A DNA stretch of 7,089 nucleotides from an uncultured Collinsella sp. (GCA_902495985.1 CABUZF010000054.1:1-7089); one strand, 5' to 3'. Positions 1 to 6,045 are shown, numbered from the stretch's first letter. Program-made: numbers and translations. The notes: generated from the sequence alone by a model not told the origin.

Positions 1-16
1 CGAAACACGGCAGGCG

Positions 17-28
17 CCGTATATACGG
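17..28. repeat. 12-bp perfect palindrome
   Basis: CCGTATATACGG reads the same on both strands. It lies ten bases beyond the U-run of the tRNA terminator, in a stretch with no gene. It could be an operator or part of a control region for something left of the window, but a single short palindrome can arise by chance. Confidence 0.3.
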
Positions 29-37
29 TCAATACAC

Positions 38-65
38 AAAACCCGGGTCTCTTACGAGGCCCGGG
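38..65 (-). terminator. Intrinsic terminator of the tRNA unit
   Basis: On the minus strand a 10-bp stem (arms 56-65 and 42-51, one G-U pair) closes a four-base loop at 52-55 and is followed directly by TTTT (38-41). It begins 11 bases after the 3' CCA of tRNA-Glu, as expected for the end of this two-tRNA transcript. Confidence 0.85.
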
Positions 66-75
66 CGTTCAATTT

Positions 76-152
76 TGGTAGCCCGTACCAGATTCGAACT
101 GGTGATCTCCGCCTTGAGAGGGCGGCGTCCTAAACCGCTAGACGAACGGGCC
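76..152 (-). tRNA. tRNA-Glu (anticodon CTC)
   Basis: This is a 77-nt cloverleaf on the minus strand with CCA encoded (genomic 76-78). The seven acceptor pairs are complete, the first being a G-U pair (G1 with U72), and the discriminator is A. The anticodon stem CCGCC/GGCGG holds the loop CTCTCAA, giving anticodon CTC (genomic 116-118), which reads GAG. The T arm carries the canonical GTTCGAAT. It is the second gene of the unit, 17 bases after tRNA-Gln, and is followed by a strong terminator. Confidence 0.96.
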
Positions 153-169
153 ATATGTAGCAAATGCAA

Positions 170-243
170 TGGCTGGGATGGAGGGAGTCGAACCCCCATT
201 GACGGAACCAGAATCCGCTGTCCTGCCATTAGACGACATCCCA
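170..243 (-). tRNA. tRNA-Gln (anticodon CTG)
   Basis: This is a 74-nt cloverleaf on the minus strand with CCA encoded (170-172). The acceptor stem TGGGATG/CATCCCA has the U1-A72 pair typical of bacterial tRNA-Gln, and the discriminator is G. The anticodon loop TTCTGGT gives CTG (genomic 209-211), which reads CAG. The T arm contains GGTTCGACTCC. It is the first gene of the pair, starting 45 bases after the -10 box of the upstream promoter. Confidence 0.96.
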
Positions 244-287
244 ATGACTGCATCGCTGCGCTCGGCTGTGCCTTTGCGCAAGAAAGA

Positions 288-316
288 AATATACGGGAAG
301 TCTCGCCGTGACGCAA
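288..316 (-). promoter_or_regulatory. Sigma70-type promoter of the tRNA unit
   Basis: The minus strand carries TTGCGT (311-316) and TATATT (288-293) separated by exactly 17 bp. The spacing and both boxes fit a housekeeping sigma factor. A start near 281 would leave a leader of about 38 nt before tRNA-Gln, short enough for normal 5' processing by RNase P. Confidence 0.7.
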
Positions 317-319
317 GCC

Positions 320-354
320 CCAATTTTGACTTTTTTGAAATTCAGTCAAATTGG
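320..354. repeat. AT-rich inverted repeat upstream of the tRNA promoter
   Basis: Arms CCAATTTTGAC (320-330) and GTCAAATTGG (345-354) are inverted copies differing by one T, separated by 14 bases. The element begins four bases beyond the tRNA -35 box and also overlaps a possible plus-strand promoter. It has no U-run suited to a terminator in either direction. A protein-binding site or an AT-rich upstream activating stretch for the tRNAs are the likeliest readings. Confidence 0.45.
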
Positions 355-362
355 CCTAATTT
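335..362 (+). promoter_or_regulatory. Weak candidate promoter for the 519 gene
   Basis: TTGAAA (335-340), a 16-bp spacer and TAATTT (357-362) form a passable plus-strand promoter about 150 bases ahead of the gene at 519. The -35 box lies inside the loop of the inverted repeat 320-354. The rest of 363-518 shows no better promoter and no other gene. The match is modest, so this is only a candidate. Confidence 0.25.
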
Positions 363-518
363 AGTCCAACCCGTGAAGGACCTGTGAAGCCAACCGCTGT
401 ACGCGAAGGGCAAAACGCCGCGAGCGGTAGCCGTCAACCGTTGGCAGATTCTACCGTGAAAACGATAGCGCCAGGCAACACAATCGAAGTATCAATGATC
501 GCGTAGATATGAGGCGCC

Positions 519-929
519 ATGGACGAAGAGCTTGATTACCTATGGGAGACCCTGGGCCTCGAGATCACTGCCGACCTTTGGCCCGAACGGGACAAAATCC
601 ATCCCACACTGCGCCCCGCCATTACTGTGGTGCAGGCAAAATACCGCCGTGCATCCTTTTTGATCATGCGGATGTCATGGCACGCGGGACTCCCCGACCT
701 TAAGCGAATCCAGGCAAGCCTCGTCGAGCTGTCCGGCATGCCGACCGTCATATCCGAGGCGCATCTGGAGCAGCGCCAGCGCGAGCGACTGCAACAGCAG
801 CGGATTCCCTTTATCTGCCCCGGCGTTCAGGCATATCTGCCCTTTATGGACGAGGAGTACTGGAGCGGCAAGCCCAACAAGCACGTAAAGGTCTACGATC
901 CGCACGAATGGGCGCAGCTTGAGGATTAG
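519..929 (+). CDS. MarR-like regulator N-terminal domain, stand-alone
   Basis: The product is a 136-residue soluble protein with no signal peptide or membrane segment. The start ATG at 519 has GAGG at 511-514, only four bases upstream, which is usable but short. Residues 95-110 (RIPFICPGVQAYLPFM), with the preceding Q-R-x-R-E-R-L stretch, resemble a motif I associate with the N-terminal domain of MarR-annotated winged-helix regulators in Coriobacteriia and Firmicutes. Those proteins normally continue into a DNA-binding winged helix. Here the chain ends 26 residues after the motif in a charged tail, so no DNA-binding domain is present. It may be a truncated regulator, a domain acting by protein contacts, or simply an unknown protein. 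No winged-helix remnant is visible downstream, where a hairpin array begins instead. The coding call is fairly sure; the family is recalled by motif only. Confidence 0.65.
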   Translation: MDEELDYLWETLGLEITADLWPERDKIHPTLRPAITVVQAKYRRASFLIMRMSWHAGLPDLKRIQASLVELSGMPTVISEAHLEQRQRERLQQQRIPFICPGVQAYLPFMDEEYWSGKPNKHVKVYDPHEWAQLED

Positions 930-972
930 CGCATATGCCCGCCAGCCGGGATAGTGCGCATGCCCGCCAACC

Positions 973-1018
973 GGAAAGCTCATCCCGGAATTTACGTCCA
1001 GAACGGGACGCGCTTTCC
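973..1018. repeat. Hairpin unit R1
   Basis: Arms are 973-987 and 1004-1018, with 13 of 15 positions pairing. The mismatches are T980-C1011 and A982-C1009; the second would be a G-U pair in a minus-strand transcript. The loop of 16 bases differs most from the other units. Confidence 0.8.
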
Positions 1019-1033
1019 CCTAGAGGCCCCAAA

Positions 1034-1081
1034 CGGAAACCGTATCCCAGATTTCGCGCTCAAACTGGGATACGATTTCCG
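1034..1081. repeat. Hairpin unit R2
   Basis: Arms are 1035-1050 and 1065-1080, extended by one further C-G pair to 1034/1081. Sixteen of 17 positions pair, and the only mismatch is C1040-A1075. Relative to R3 it has one extra A-T pair next to the loop, and its loop ends GCTCAAA. Confidence 0.85.
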
Positions 1082-1095
1082 CTAGCCCCTTCAAC

Positions 1096-1143
1096 CGGAA
1101 ACTGCGTCCCGGAATCCGAGCTCAAAACGGGACGCACTTTCCG
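1096..1143. repeat. Hairpin unit R3
   Basis: Arms are 1097-1111 and 1128-1142, plus the flanking C1096-G1143 pair. Fifteen of 16 positions pair, with a mismatch (C1102-C1137) at the same stem level as in R2. It lies just past the stop codon of the minus-strand gene 1150-1509, so it would form in the 3' end of that mRNA. Confidence 0.85.
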
Positions 1144-1149
1144 CAACCA

Positions 1150-1509
1150 CTACAGCAGCACCTCGGTCCAGGTCGCTTCCTTAAACCCAGGAATCGCAAA
1201 GTCGTCGCCCACCAGCAGCGGACGCTTGACCAGCATGCCGTCGGTCGCCAGCAGCTCGCAGCACTCCTGATCCGTCATGCCCGCATCCAGACGCGCCTTC
1301 AGGCCCAGCTCTCGATATTTCATGCCCGACGAATTAAAGAAGCGCCGCACCGGCAGCCCCGAACGAGCAATCCAGGTCGCAAGCTCATCAGCCGTGGGAT
1401 TGTCCAAAACGATATCGCGATCGATATACTCTACCCCATGTTCGTCCAGCCATGCCTTGGCCTTCTTACAGGTCGAGCACTTGGGATATTCAACAAACAG
1501 TACAGTCAT
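1150..1509 (-). CDS. ArsC/Spx-family thioredoxin-fold protein
   Basis: The product is a 119-residue cytosolic protein of the ArsC/Spx/YffB family (Pfam ArsC, PF03960). The N-terminal strand leads into YPKCSTCKKAKAWL, giving a C-x-x-C at residues 11 and 14. The mid-protein signature PVRRFFNSSG-x-x-YRELGLK and the late KRPLLV are family hallmarks, and the length is normal. The ATG at 1509 is chosen because GGAGG precedes it by six bases; an upstream in-frame codon at 1548 lacks such a site. Family members include glutaredoxin-coupled arsenate reductases and RNA polymerase-binding regulators such as Spx. No arsenic genes are nearby, and the C-x-x-C alone does not settle which activity applies, so I give no symbol. 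It lies 92 bases after mupG on the same strand and could be cotranscribed or have its own promoter. The hairpin array follows its stop codon by six bases. Confidence 0.88.
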   Translation of the reverse strand: MTVLFVEYPKCSTCKKAKAWLDEHGVEYIDRDIVLDNPTADELATWIARSGLPVRRFFNSSGMKYRELGLKARLDAGMTDQECCELLATDGMLVKRPLLVGDDFAIPGFKEATWTEVLL

Positions 1510-1579
1510 GGGAATCCTCCGAATATAGATCGGCCAACGCAGGCACACGCCACACGAGGCGCCTTCGTATGATGGGCCA

Positions 1580-1607
1580 ATTGTAGCCCGCGGGTCACAC
1601 GTTAAAC
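1580..1607 (-). promoter_or_regulatory. Weak candidate promoter for the ArsC/Spx-like gene
   Basis: TACAAT (1580-1585) is a good -10 box on the minus strand. The best -35 candidate, GTTTAA at 1602-1607 with a 16-bp spacer, is poor and overlaps the mupG stop codon. If used, it would give a leader of about 65 nt. Confidence 0.25.
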
Positions 1608-2654
1608 GAACCGTACCCCGAATCCGCGCTTGATAAACGGCAGCAGTTCCATTGCCTCGGGCGTGATATGGCCCGCAACGTTCATGCGCTCGTCACCGGG
1701 AAGATCGACCCGCGCAATCTCAAGCTCGCCTTCGTAGCGCCCATATCCGCTATTGCTCACAGCGATCGACCCCGCCTTTCGCGGCAGGCCGGCTCCGGCA
1801 TCCGTCGGCACGGAATCCGGCTTAAGCTTCGTACGTGACTCCTGAGACCTAAAGATGAGGACACTCGAGTCGGGCCGGTCGTGATGAATCTGCCCGCGCA
1901 CATAGGCATAACCGGGCTCAAGCTCGCATTGCAGGTCCACGTATCCGGCGGAAACTTGAGCAAACTGCGCCCAGCCCGCATCGGAAAGATCGGGGTCGCC
2001 GACCAACACAATGTCGCAATCGGCGCCATGTGCAAGCTCAAGCATATTGAGGGCAACCTTTGACGCGCGACCGCGCTGCGCCTCGACCGTCGGCAGTCCC
2101 TCGAATACCGGCCCGCGAACGTTAGCATCACCCGGCACAAAAGCCATGATTTCGAATCCAAGCGCCGCAAGACGAAGATTCGTCCGAGCAACATCTTCAA
2201 GAGCTAAACCGGTATAAGGCTTGGGGTAAAAATTGTGGCAGGCGGCAAAACGAGTCACATCGGCACCGGCCTCACGCCACGATGCGATTTCATCAGAACT
2301 CACCGTCGATGCATTGACCACAATGCGAAATACACCGGACAGCTCCGCGACCCGTTGGGCGCTAAAGCCATAGTCCAAACGAAGGTATTCCAACCCCAGA
2401 TCGCGCAGGTCCTCGATGCGCTCAAGCCCAGGCAAATCGCACGTGCGAGGCCCCACATCGGCAATGAGCGCAATGCCACGGGCGGAAAGCAGCGACAGCA
2501 CATGACGGACCTTATCGGCATACGCCGCTCCCCCATCCTCGGGAATATGCAGCGAGGTGAACGCGTAGCGCGCACCCGCCGCGGCACCACGCTCAATCGT
2601 CCGCTCAATATCCTGCAAAGGGCTGGAAAGATAAATCGAAATACCCGTTTTCAC
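1602..2654 (-). CDS. mupG: 6-phospho-N-acetylmuramidase MupG (DUF871)
   Basis: The product is a 350-residue cytosolic glycosidase of the MupG/DUF871 family. In Staphylococcus aureus, MupG cleaves MurNAc6P-GlcNAc, delivered by MurP, into MurNAc-6P and GlcNAc. The N-terminal TIM-barrel part (about 1-235) shows GISIYLSS at 4-11, FTSLHIPED at 32-40, LRLDYGF at 91-97, ACHNFYPKPYTGL at 138-150 and FVPGD...RGPVFEGLPTVE at 172-191. The remaining 110 or so residues form the cyclophilin-like C-terminal domain. The length is full for the family. The start is GTG at 2654, with AGGAG at 2664-2668 nine bases upstream. It follows murP by 117 bases, which hold two hairpins, one with a U-run ending two bases before the Shine-Dalgarno. 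Family and pathway are well supported by the neighbours; the disaccharide substrate is inferred from S. aureus. Confidence 0.92.
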   Translation of the reverse strand: MKTGISIYLSSPLQDIERTIERGAAAGARYAFTSLHIPEDGGAAYADKVRHVLSLLSARGIALIADVGPRTCDLPGLERIEDLRDLGLEYLRLDYGFSAQRVAELSGVFRIVVNASTVSSDEIASWREAGADVTRFAACHNFYPKPYTGLALEDVARTNLRLAALGFEIMAFVPGDANVRGPVFEGLPTVEAQRGRASKVALNMLELAHGADCDIVLVGDPDLSDAGWAQFAQVSAGYVDLQCELEPGYAYVRGQIHHDRPDSSVLIFRSQESRTKLKPDSVPTDAGAGLPRKAGSIAVSNSGYGRYEGELEIARVDLPGDERMNVAGHITPEAMELLPFIKRGFGVRFV

Positions 2655-2670
2655 GCTTCAACGCTCCTTT

Positions 2671-2704
2671 AAAAAAGGCCGGCGGAGCAGTTAGCCCCGC
2701 CGGC
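2671..2704 (-). terminator. Terminator between murP and mupG
   Basis: On the minus strand a perfect 8-bp GC stem (arms 2697-2704 and 2678-2685, GCCGGCGG type) with an 11-base loop is followed by CC and a run of six T (2671-2676). The T run abuts AAAGGAG, the mupG ribosome site (core 2664-2668). This is a textbook intrinsic terminator in form, but it stands inside a functional gene set. It may reduce mupG relative to murQP or act as a regulated attenuator. Confidence 0.8.
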
Positions 2705-2736
2705 ACAACCATATCATCAAGAAATCTGCCGCGCTC

Positions 2737-2763
2737 CGCGAGCCCTGAGCAACACGGCTCGCG
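2737..2763 (-). repeat. GC-rich hairpin after the murP stop codon
   Basis: Arms CGCGAGCC (2737-2744) and GGCTCGCG (2756-2763) pair perfectly over 8 bp with an 11-base loop, starting nine bases past murP. No T run follows. It could protect the murPQ mRNA 3' end or influence the terminator 33 bases further on. Confidence 0.6.
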
Positions 2764-2771
2764 ATATCAAA

Positions 2772-4202
2772 CTACTCGCCAAAGAACTCGTTGATCTTCT
2801 GCTCGTCGACACCGAAGAACCACGTCAGGACAAAGCCGGCGGCATAGGCAAGCAGCATAGCGGCAACGTAGCCGAGTTGCTGGCCAGGAACGACGATCAG
2901 CAGGCCAAACAGACCGGAAACGCCCTGAGAAACCGTGCCGATGTGAAGCAGCGCCGCGAGCGCGCCGCCAAATCCGGCACCCAGGCAGGCCGTCACAAAC
3001 GGACGAACGAGCGGCAGCGTAACAGCATACATCAGAGGCTCGCCCACACCCAGGATTCCAACGGGAATGGACTCTGCGACGTACTTCTTGAGCTTGGCGT
3101 TCTTGGTCTTAAAGTACAGCGCCAAACCGGCACCGACCTGGCCGCCGCCAGCCATCATAAGGATGGGAAGCAGGTAATTGATACCCTTGGTAGCGCCGTC
3201 GGGATCGTTGAGCATAGCGTGGATCGGCGTGAGCGCCTGATGCAGGCCGACGGAAACCAGCGGCAAGAAGCCTGCCGACAGGATATAGCCGCCCAGGACG
3301 CCCAGCTTCTCGAAGATAAAGGTCAAAACGCTAAAGATGGCAGTCGTCAGCCATGCACCAACCGGCTGGATGACGAGCATCAGAGCAAAGGCGCCGATGA
3401 TGAGCACCAGCAGCGGGGACAAGAACGTGTCGAGTGCGTTGGGCATAACCTTGCGAATCTGACGCTCCATCCAGGCAAAAAATGCGCCAGCGATGAGAGC
3501 CGCGATCATGCCGCCCGCTGCGGGGTTGTACTGCGCATTGGTGAGCGGCAGCAGAATGGCAGTGGCAGGATCAGCCGCGCCAGGCGCAAGCAGGGGCATG
3601 ACACTGTTGGCGATGCACATCATGCCGGCGATGCCGCCCAGCGCAGCGGAGCCACCAAACTCACGTGCCGCGTTATAACCCACCAAGATGGGCAGATAGG
3701 CGAACAGGGCCCAGCCCATGGAACGAATGCCCTGGTACCACCACTCGCCTGCAAGCGCGCCTGCCGTCGAGACGTTAATGACGTTGCAGATACCGTTGAT
3801 GAGGCCAGCCGCAATGATGCCGGGAAGCAGGGCGACGAAGACATTGGAAATCTTCTTGAGGAAGGCCTGAACCGGCTTGGACTCGTACTTGGCCTTCTGC
3901 GCGGCCTTGTTTGTGGCCGCAGCGTCAACCACGCTCTCGTCAGCAACGCCTTTCGCAAGGCCGGTGAGCTTGGAGAACTCCTCGAGCACCTTATTCACCT
4001 TGCCCGGACCCAGCACGATCTGCATCGTGTCGTCCTCGACCAGGCCCATCACGCCGTCGAGTGCCTTAATACCCTCCGTGTCGACGTTGACCGTATCTTT
4101 GACGGTCACGCGCAGGCGCGTCATGCACGCCGCGTTTGCGAGCACGTTGTCTTTACCGCCCAAAAGGTCCAGCAGCTTTTGGGCCAGCTCTTTGTTCGTC
4201 AT
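2772..4202 (-). CDS. murP: MurNAc-type PTS transporter, EIIBC component
   Basis: The product is a 476-residue membrane permease of the glucose-sucrose PTS superfamily that imports and phosphorylates its sugar. The EIIB domain (about 1-85) carries the phospho-accepting cysteine C26 in ANAACMTRLRV. A linker at about 85-110 leads to the EIIC domain (about 111-465), with multiple hydrophobic helices, the GVGEPLMY motif at 385-392 and HQALTPIHAM at 321-330. No EIIA domain follows, as in Escherichia coli and S. aureus MurP, so phosphate must come from an EIIA encoded elsewhere. The length matches MurP closely. The ATG at 4202 has GGAGGAG ending two bases upstream, with the core about five bases away. 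It lies 57 bases after murQ on the same strand. Neighbours make MurNAc or MurNAc-GlcNAc the likely substrate; sequence alone would not fully exclude another beta-glucoside or GlcNAc-type sugar. Confidence 0.92.
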   Translation of the reverse strand: MTNKELAQKLLDLLGGKDNVLANAACMTRLRVTVKDTVNVDTEGIKALDGVMGLVEDDTMQIVLGPGKVNKVLEEFSKLTGLAKGVADESVVDAAATNKAAQKAKYESKPVQAFLKKISNVFVALLPGIIAAGLINGICNVINVSTAGALAGEWWYQGIRSMGWALFAYLPILVGYNAAREFGGSAALGGIAGMMCIANSVMPLLAPGAADPATAILLPLTNAQYNPAAGGMIAALIAGAFFAWMERQIRKVMPNALDTFLSPLLVLIIGAFALMLVIQPVGAWLTTAIFSVLTFIFEKLGVLGGYILSAGFLPLVSVGLHQALTPIHAMLNDPDGATKGINYLLPILMMAGGGQVGAGLALYFKTKNAKLKKYVAESIPVGILGVGEPLMYAVTLPLVRPFVTACLGAGFGGALAALLHIGTVSQGVSGLFGLLIVVPGQQLGYVAAMLLAYAAGFVLTWFFGVDEQKINEFFGE

Positions 4203-4259
4203 AACTCCTCCTTGTATTGGGTATCTCGTCTGGATGTCATATCAGCTCACGCCGCGCAC

Positions 4260-5183
4260 CTATTGGGCGTCGGCATTGCTCTTCTCATGGCCACTCACCG
4301 CAGTACGGACATGGCCGTGCGCCCGTTCAAGAGCTACCGCAGCCTGCTCGGCATCGCAGTCCAACAGCACCGAGACAATAGCGGTTTTTACGTGGCCGCC
4401 GGCATCCGCAAGCGCCTGAACAGCGCGCTCGCGCGTGCAGTCGGTCGCTTCCATCACGATGTTCTGGCCGCGCACCACCAACTTCTCGTTCGTCTGCTGC
4501 ACATCGACCATCAGGTTTTGGTACACCTTGCCAATCTTGACCATGGCACCGGTCGAAATCATGTTGAGAATGAGCTTTTGAACCGTTCCCGCCTTGAGTC
4601 TCGTTGAGCCGGTCAGCACCTCGGGACCGGGCACGGGCTCAATGGCAAGATCTGCGCTCTCCCCGATCTTCGACCCTTGGTTACAGGCAATTGCAATGGT
4701 CTTGCACCCAGTTGCCTTGGCGTACACAAGGCCGCCCACCACATAGGGAGTACGACCGCTTGCCGCCAGGCCAACGACAAGATCCTTGTCCGAGAGTCCA
4801 CGCTCCCGCAGGTCGCTCGCGCCAAGCTCCTCGCTGTCTTCGGCACCTTCGACAGCCTTGATAAACGCCGTCTCGCCCCCAGCAATGAGCCCGACGACCA
4901 GATCGGGCGATACGCCAAACGTAGGCGGGCACTCCGAAGCGTCGAGTACGCCCAGACGACCGCTGGTGCCCGCGCCCATGTAAAAGACGCGACCGCCGCG
5001 CTCAAGCGCCTCGGCAGCCCAGTCGATTGCCGTGGCAACCTGTTGCAACACTTTCGTGACCGACTGGACGGCACGGAGATCCTCATCGTTCATCGTCGTG
5101 ACGATTTGCAGCGATGTCATCGTATCGAGGTCCATTGACCTTTGATTACGCTGTTCGGTCGTGAATTTTGTTAAATCGAGCAT
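4260..5183 (-). CDS. murQ: N-acetylmuramic acid 6-phosphate etherase
   Basis: The product is a 307-residue cytosolic lyase that breaks the lactyl ether of MurNAc-6P, giving GlcNAc-6P and D-lactate. The SIS fold starts with MGAGTSGRLGVLDASE and continues CPPTFG (about 69-90). The VEGAEDS block lies at 111-117, and GPEVLTGSTRLKAGT begins near 186. Glu84 and Glu115 are 31 residues apart, the same spacing as Glu83 and Glu114 reported as catalytic in E. coli MurQ. A helical C-terminal region follows from about 245. I chose the ATG at 5183 because GAGG lies eight bases upstream. A GTG at 5192 (adding MNE) is also possible, with AGGA eight bases before it. The start is 10 bases past the murR stop, or one base past it if the GTG is used, so translational coupling is likely. 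Identification is firm. Confidence 0.96.
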   Translation of the reverse strand: MLDLTKFTTEQRNQRSMDLDTMTSLQIVTTMNDEDLRAVQSVTKVLQQVATAIDWAAEALERGGRVFYMGAGTSGRLGVLDASECPPTFGVSPDLVVGLIAGGETAFIKAVEGAEDSEELGASDLRERGLSDKDLVVGLAASGRTPYVVGGLVYAKATGCKTIAIACNQGSKIGESADLAIEPVPGPEVLTGSTRLKAGTVQKLILNMISTGAMVKIGKVYQNLMVDVQQTNEKLVVRGQNIVMEATDCTRERAVQALADAGGHVKTAIVSVLLDCDAEQAAVALERAHGHVRTAVSGHEKSNADAQ

Positions 5184-5193
5184 TTCATTCACC

Positions 5194-6045
5194 TCATCTT
5201 TCCTGTTTCTCGATGTAGTTTTGCTTTATGACATGCGTCGCCCGTTCGTAGTCGCTGGCAACGTAAGCAGCGTACAGGGCATCGACAACCATAAGCTGGG
5301 CCATACGCGAAGCCATGGCACCGCTGCGGACCAAGGGTTCACTCGCAGCGACGCCGAGCACGGCATCGGCCATGGTGGCAAGCTTGGATGATCCATCTAC
5401 TTTGGTAACGGCCACAACGGGACAGTTGTGACGTTGAGCCTCGGCGGTGCAGTCCAGCACCTCTTGCGTCAAGCCCGAGTAGCTAAAGGCGATTGCCATA
5501 TCGCCCTCATGCATGTTCTTGGCACATAAGAGCTGATCATGCCAGTCGTCGTACAGATGGCACTCTTTGTCGACACGCATGAGCTTTTGCGCCAGGTCGT
5601 GCACGACCAAACGAGAGGCACCAATACCGAACAGATTGACCGCGCGTGCCCGCTTAAGACGGGCCGCGCATCGCTCCAAGACGGTGTAATCGAGCGTTCG
5701 CGCCGTCGCCTCGATCGTGCGCACGTTGCTTTTCATCACCTTCCCCACGATACGTTCGACGCTGTCATCCATGGAGATGTCCTCGAGGGCTACGTCTTTC
5801 TTGTCACCTAAGAGCGCCAGCTCGGCAATCAGTTCGCGCTGGAACTCCTTGTAGCCCGCAAAACCCAAACGCTTGCAAAAGCGCAAAATGCTCGAGGGCG
5901 AGGAGAACGTGACATCGGCAAGACCGCGGACGGACAGCCCGACCACCTCGTGCGGATGAGCGCTTACATATGCGATGACATTGCGTTCCGCCGGGCACGC
6001 GCTGAGCTCACGCTCGCGAAGCCGCAAAAGCAATCCGTTTGCCAT
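5194..6045 (-). CDS. murR: RpiR-family regulator of MurNAc catabolism (MurR)
   Basis: The product is a 283-residue cytosolic transcription regulator. The N-terminal RpiR helix-turn-helix has its core at about 42-69 (LADVTFSSPSSILRFCKRLG). The C-terminal SIS sugar-phosphate domain spans about 135-258, with FGIGASRLV and the phosphate-binding loop SYSGLTQE at about 188-195. In E. coli, MurR is a repressor relieved by MurNAc-6P; the same ligand is inferred here from the adjacent murQ, murP and mupG. ATG 6045 is preferred over GTG 6054, since GGAGG sits eight bases before the ATG while the GTG overlaps that site. As first gene of the unit it probably regulates its own transcription. Two palindromes upstream (6080-6092 and 6112-6130) are candidate operators. 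The RpiR family is certain; MurR specificity rests on context. Confidence 0.9.
   Translation of the reverse strand: MANGLLLRLRERELSACPAERNVIAYVSAHPHEVVGLSVRGLADVTFSSPSSILRFCKRLGFAGYKEFQRELIAELALLGDKKDVALEDISMDDSVERIVGKVMKSNVRTIEATARTLDYTVLERCAARLKRARAVNLFGIGASRLVVHDLAQKLMRVDKECHLYDDWHDQLLCAKNMHEGDMAIAFSYSGLTQEVLDCTAEAQRHNCPVVAVTKVDGSSKLATMADAVLGVAASEPLVRSGAMASRMAQLMVVDALYAAYVASDYERATHVIKQNYIEKQER

Larger units (their letters stand above)
929..1143. repeat. Tandem 62-bp palindromic repeat array
   Basis: This non-coding stretch lies between two convergent genes and is almost wholly repeats. Three full units start at 973, 1035 and 1097, a period of exactly 62 bp. Each has arms of the form GGAAA-variable-TCCCG and CGGGA-variable-TTTCC around a 14-16 base loop, joined by linkers of about 16 bases (GCTAGCCCCTTCAACC-like). 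Two further linker-like copies at 929-949 and 956-974 suggest one more unit that has collapsed. The variable parts of the arms change together so that pairing is kept. There is no U-run, so these are not standard intrinsic terminators. The array ends six bases from the stop codon of the convergent gene. Possible roles are mRNA 3'-end protection, transcription barrier, protein-binding REP-type site or a small RNA. Confidence 0.85.

Noticed and set aside
29..387. Several open frames across the tRNA genes
   Set aside because: They translate through tRNA structures and a terminator, have no ribosome sites, and match no protein family.
929..1143. CRISPR array
   Set aside because: The units are only three and are internally palindromic. 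The repeats vary and the linkers are similar rather than unique, and there is no cas gene.
935..1270. Plus-strand open frame through the hairpin array into the ArsC/Spx-like gene
   Set aside because: It overlaps repeats and the antisense of a well-supported gene, and its translation is Ser/Pro/Arg-rich without a domain.
4203..4259. Terminator or promoter between murQ and murP
   Set aside because: The 57 bases hold the murP ribosome site but no stable hairpin with a U-run and no convincing promoter boxes.
2877..4607. Plus-strand open frame of 576 codons antisense to murP and murQ
   Set aside because: Its product is rich in Arg, His, Gln and Asp with no recognisable domain, which is typical of the antisense frame of a GC-rich gene. 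The opposite strand encodes two clear family proteins over the same bases.
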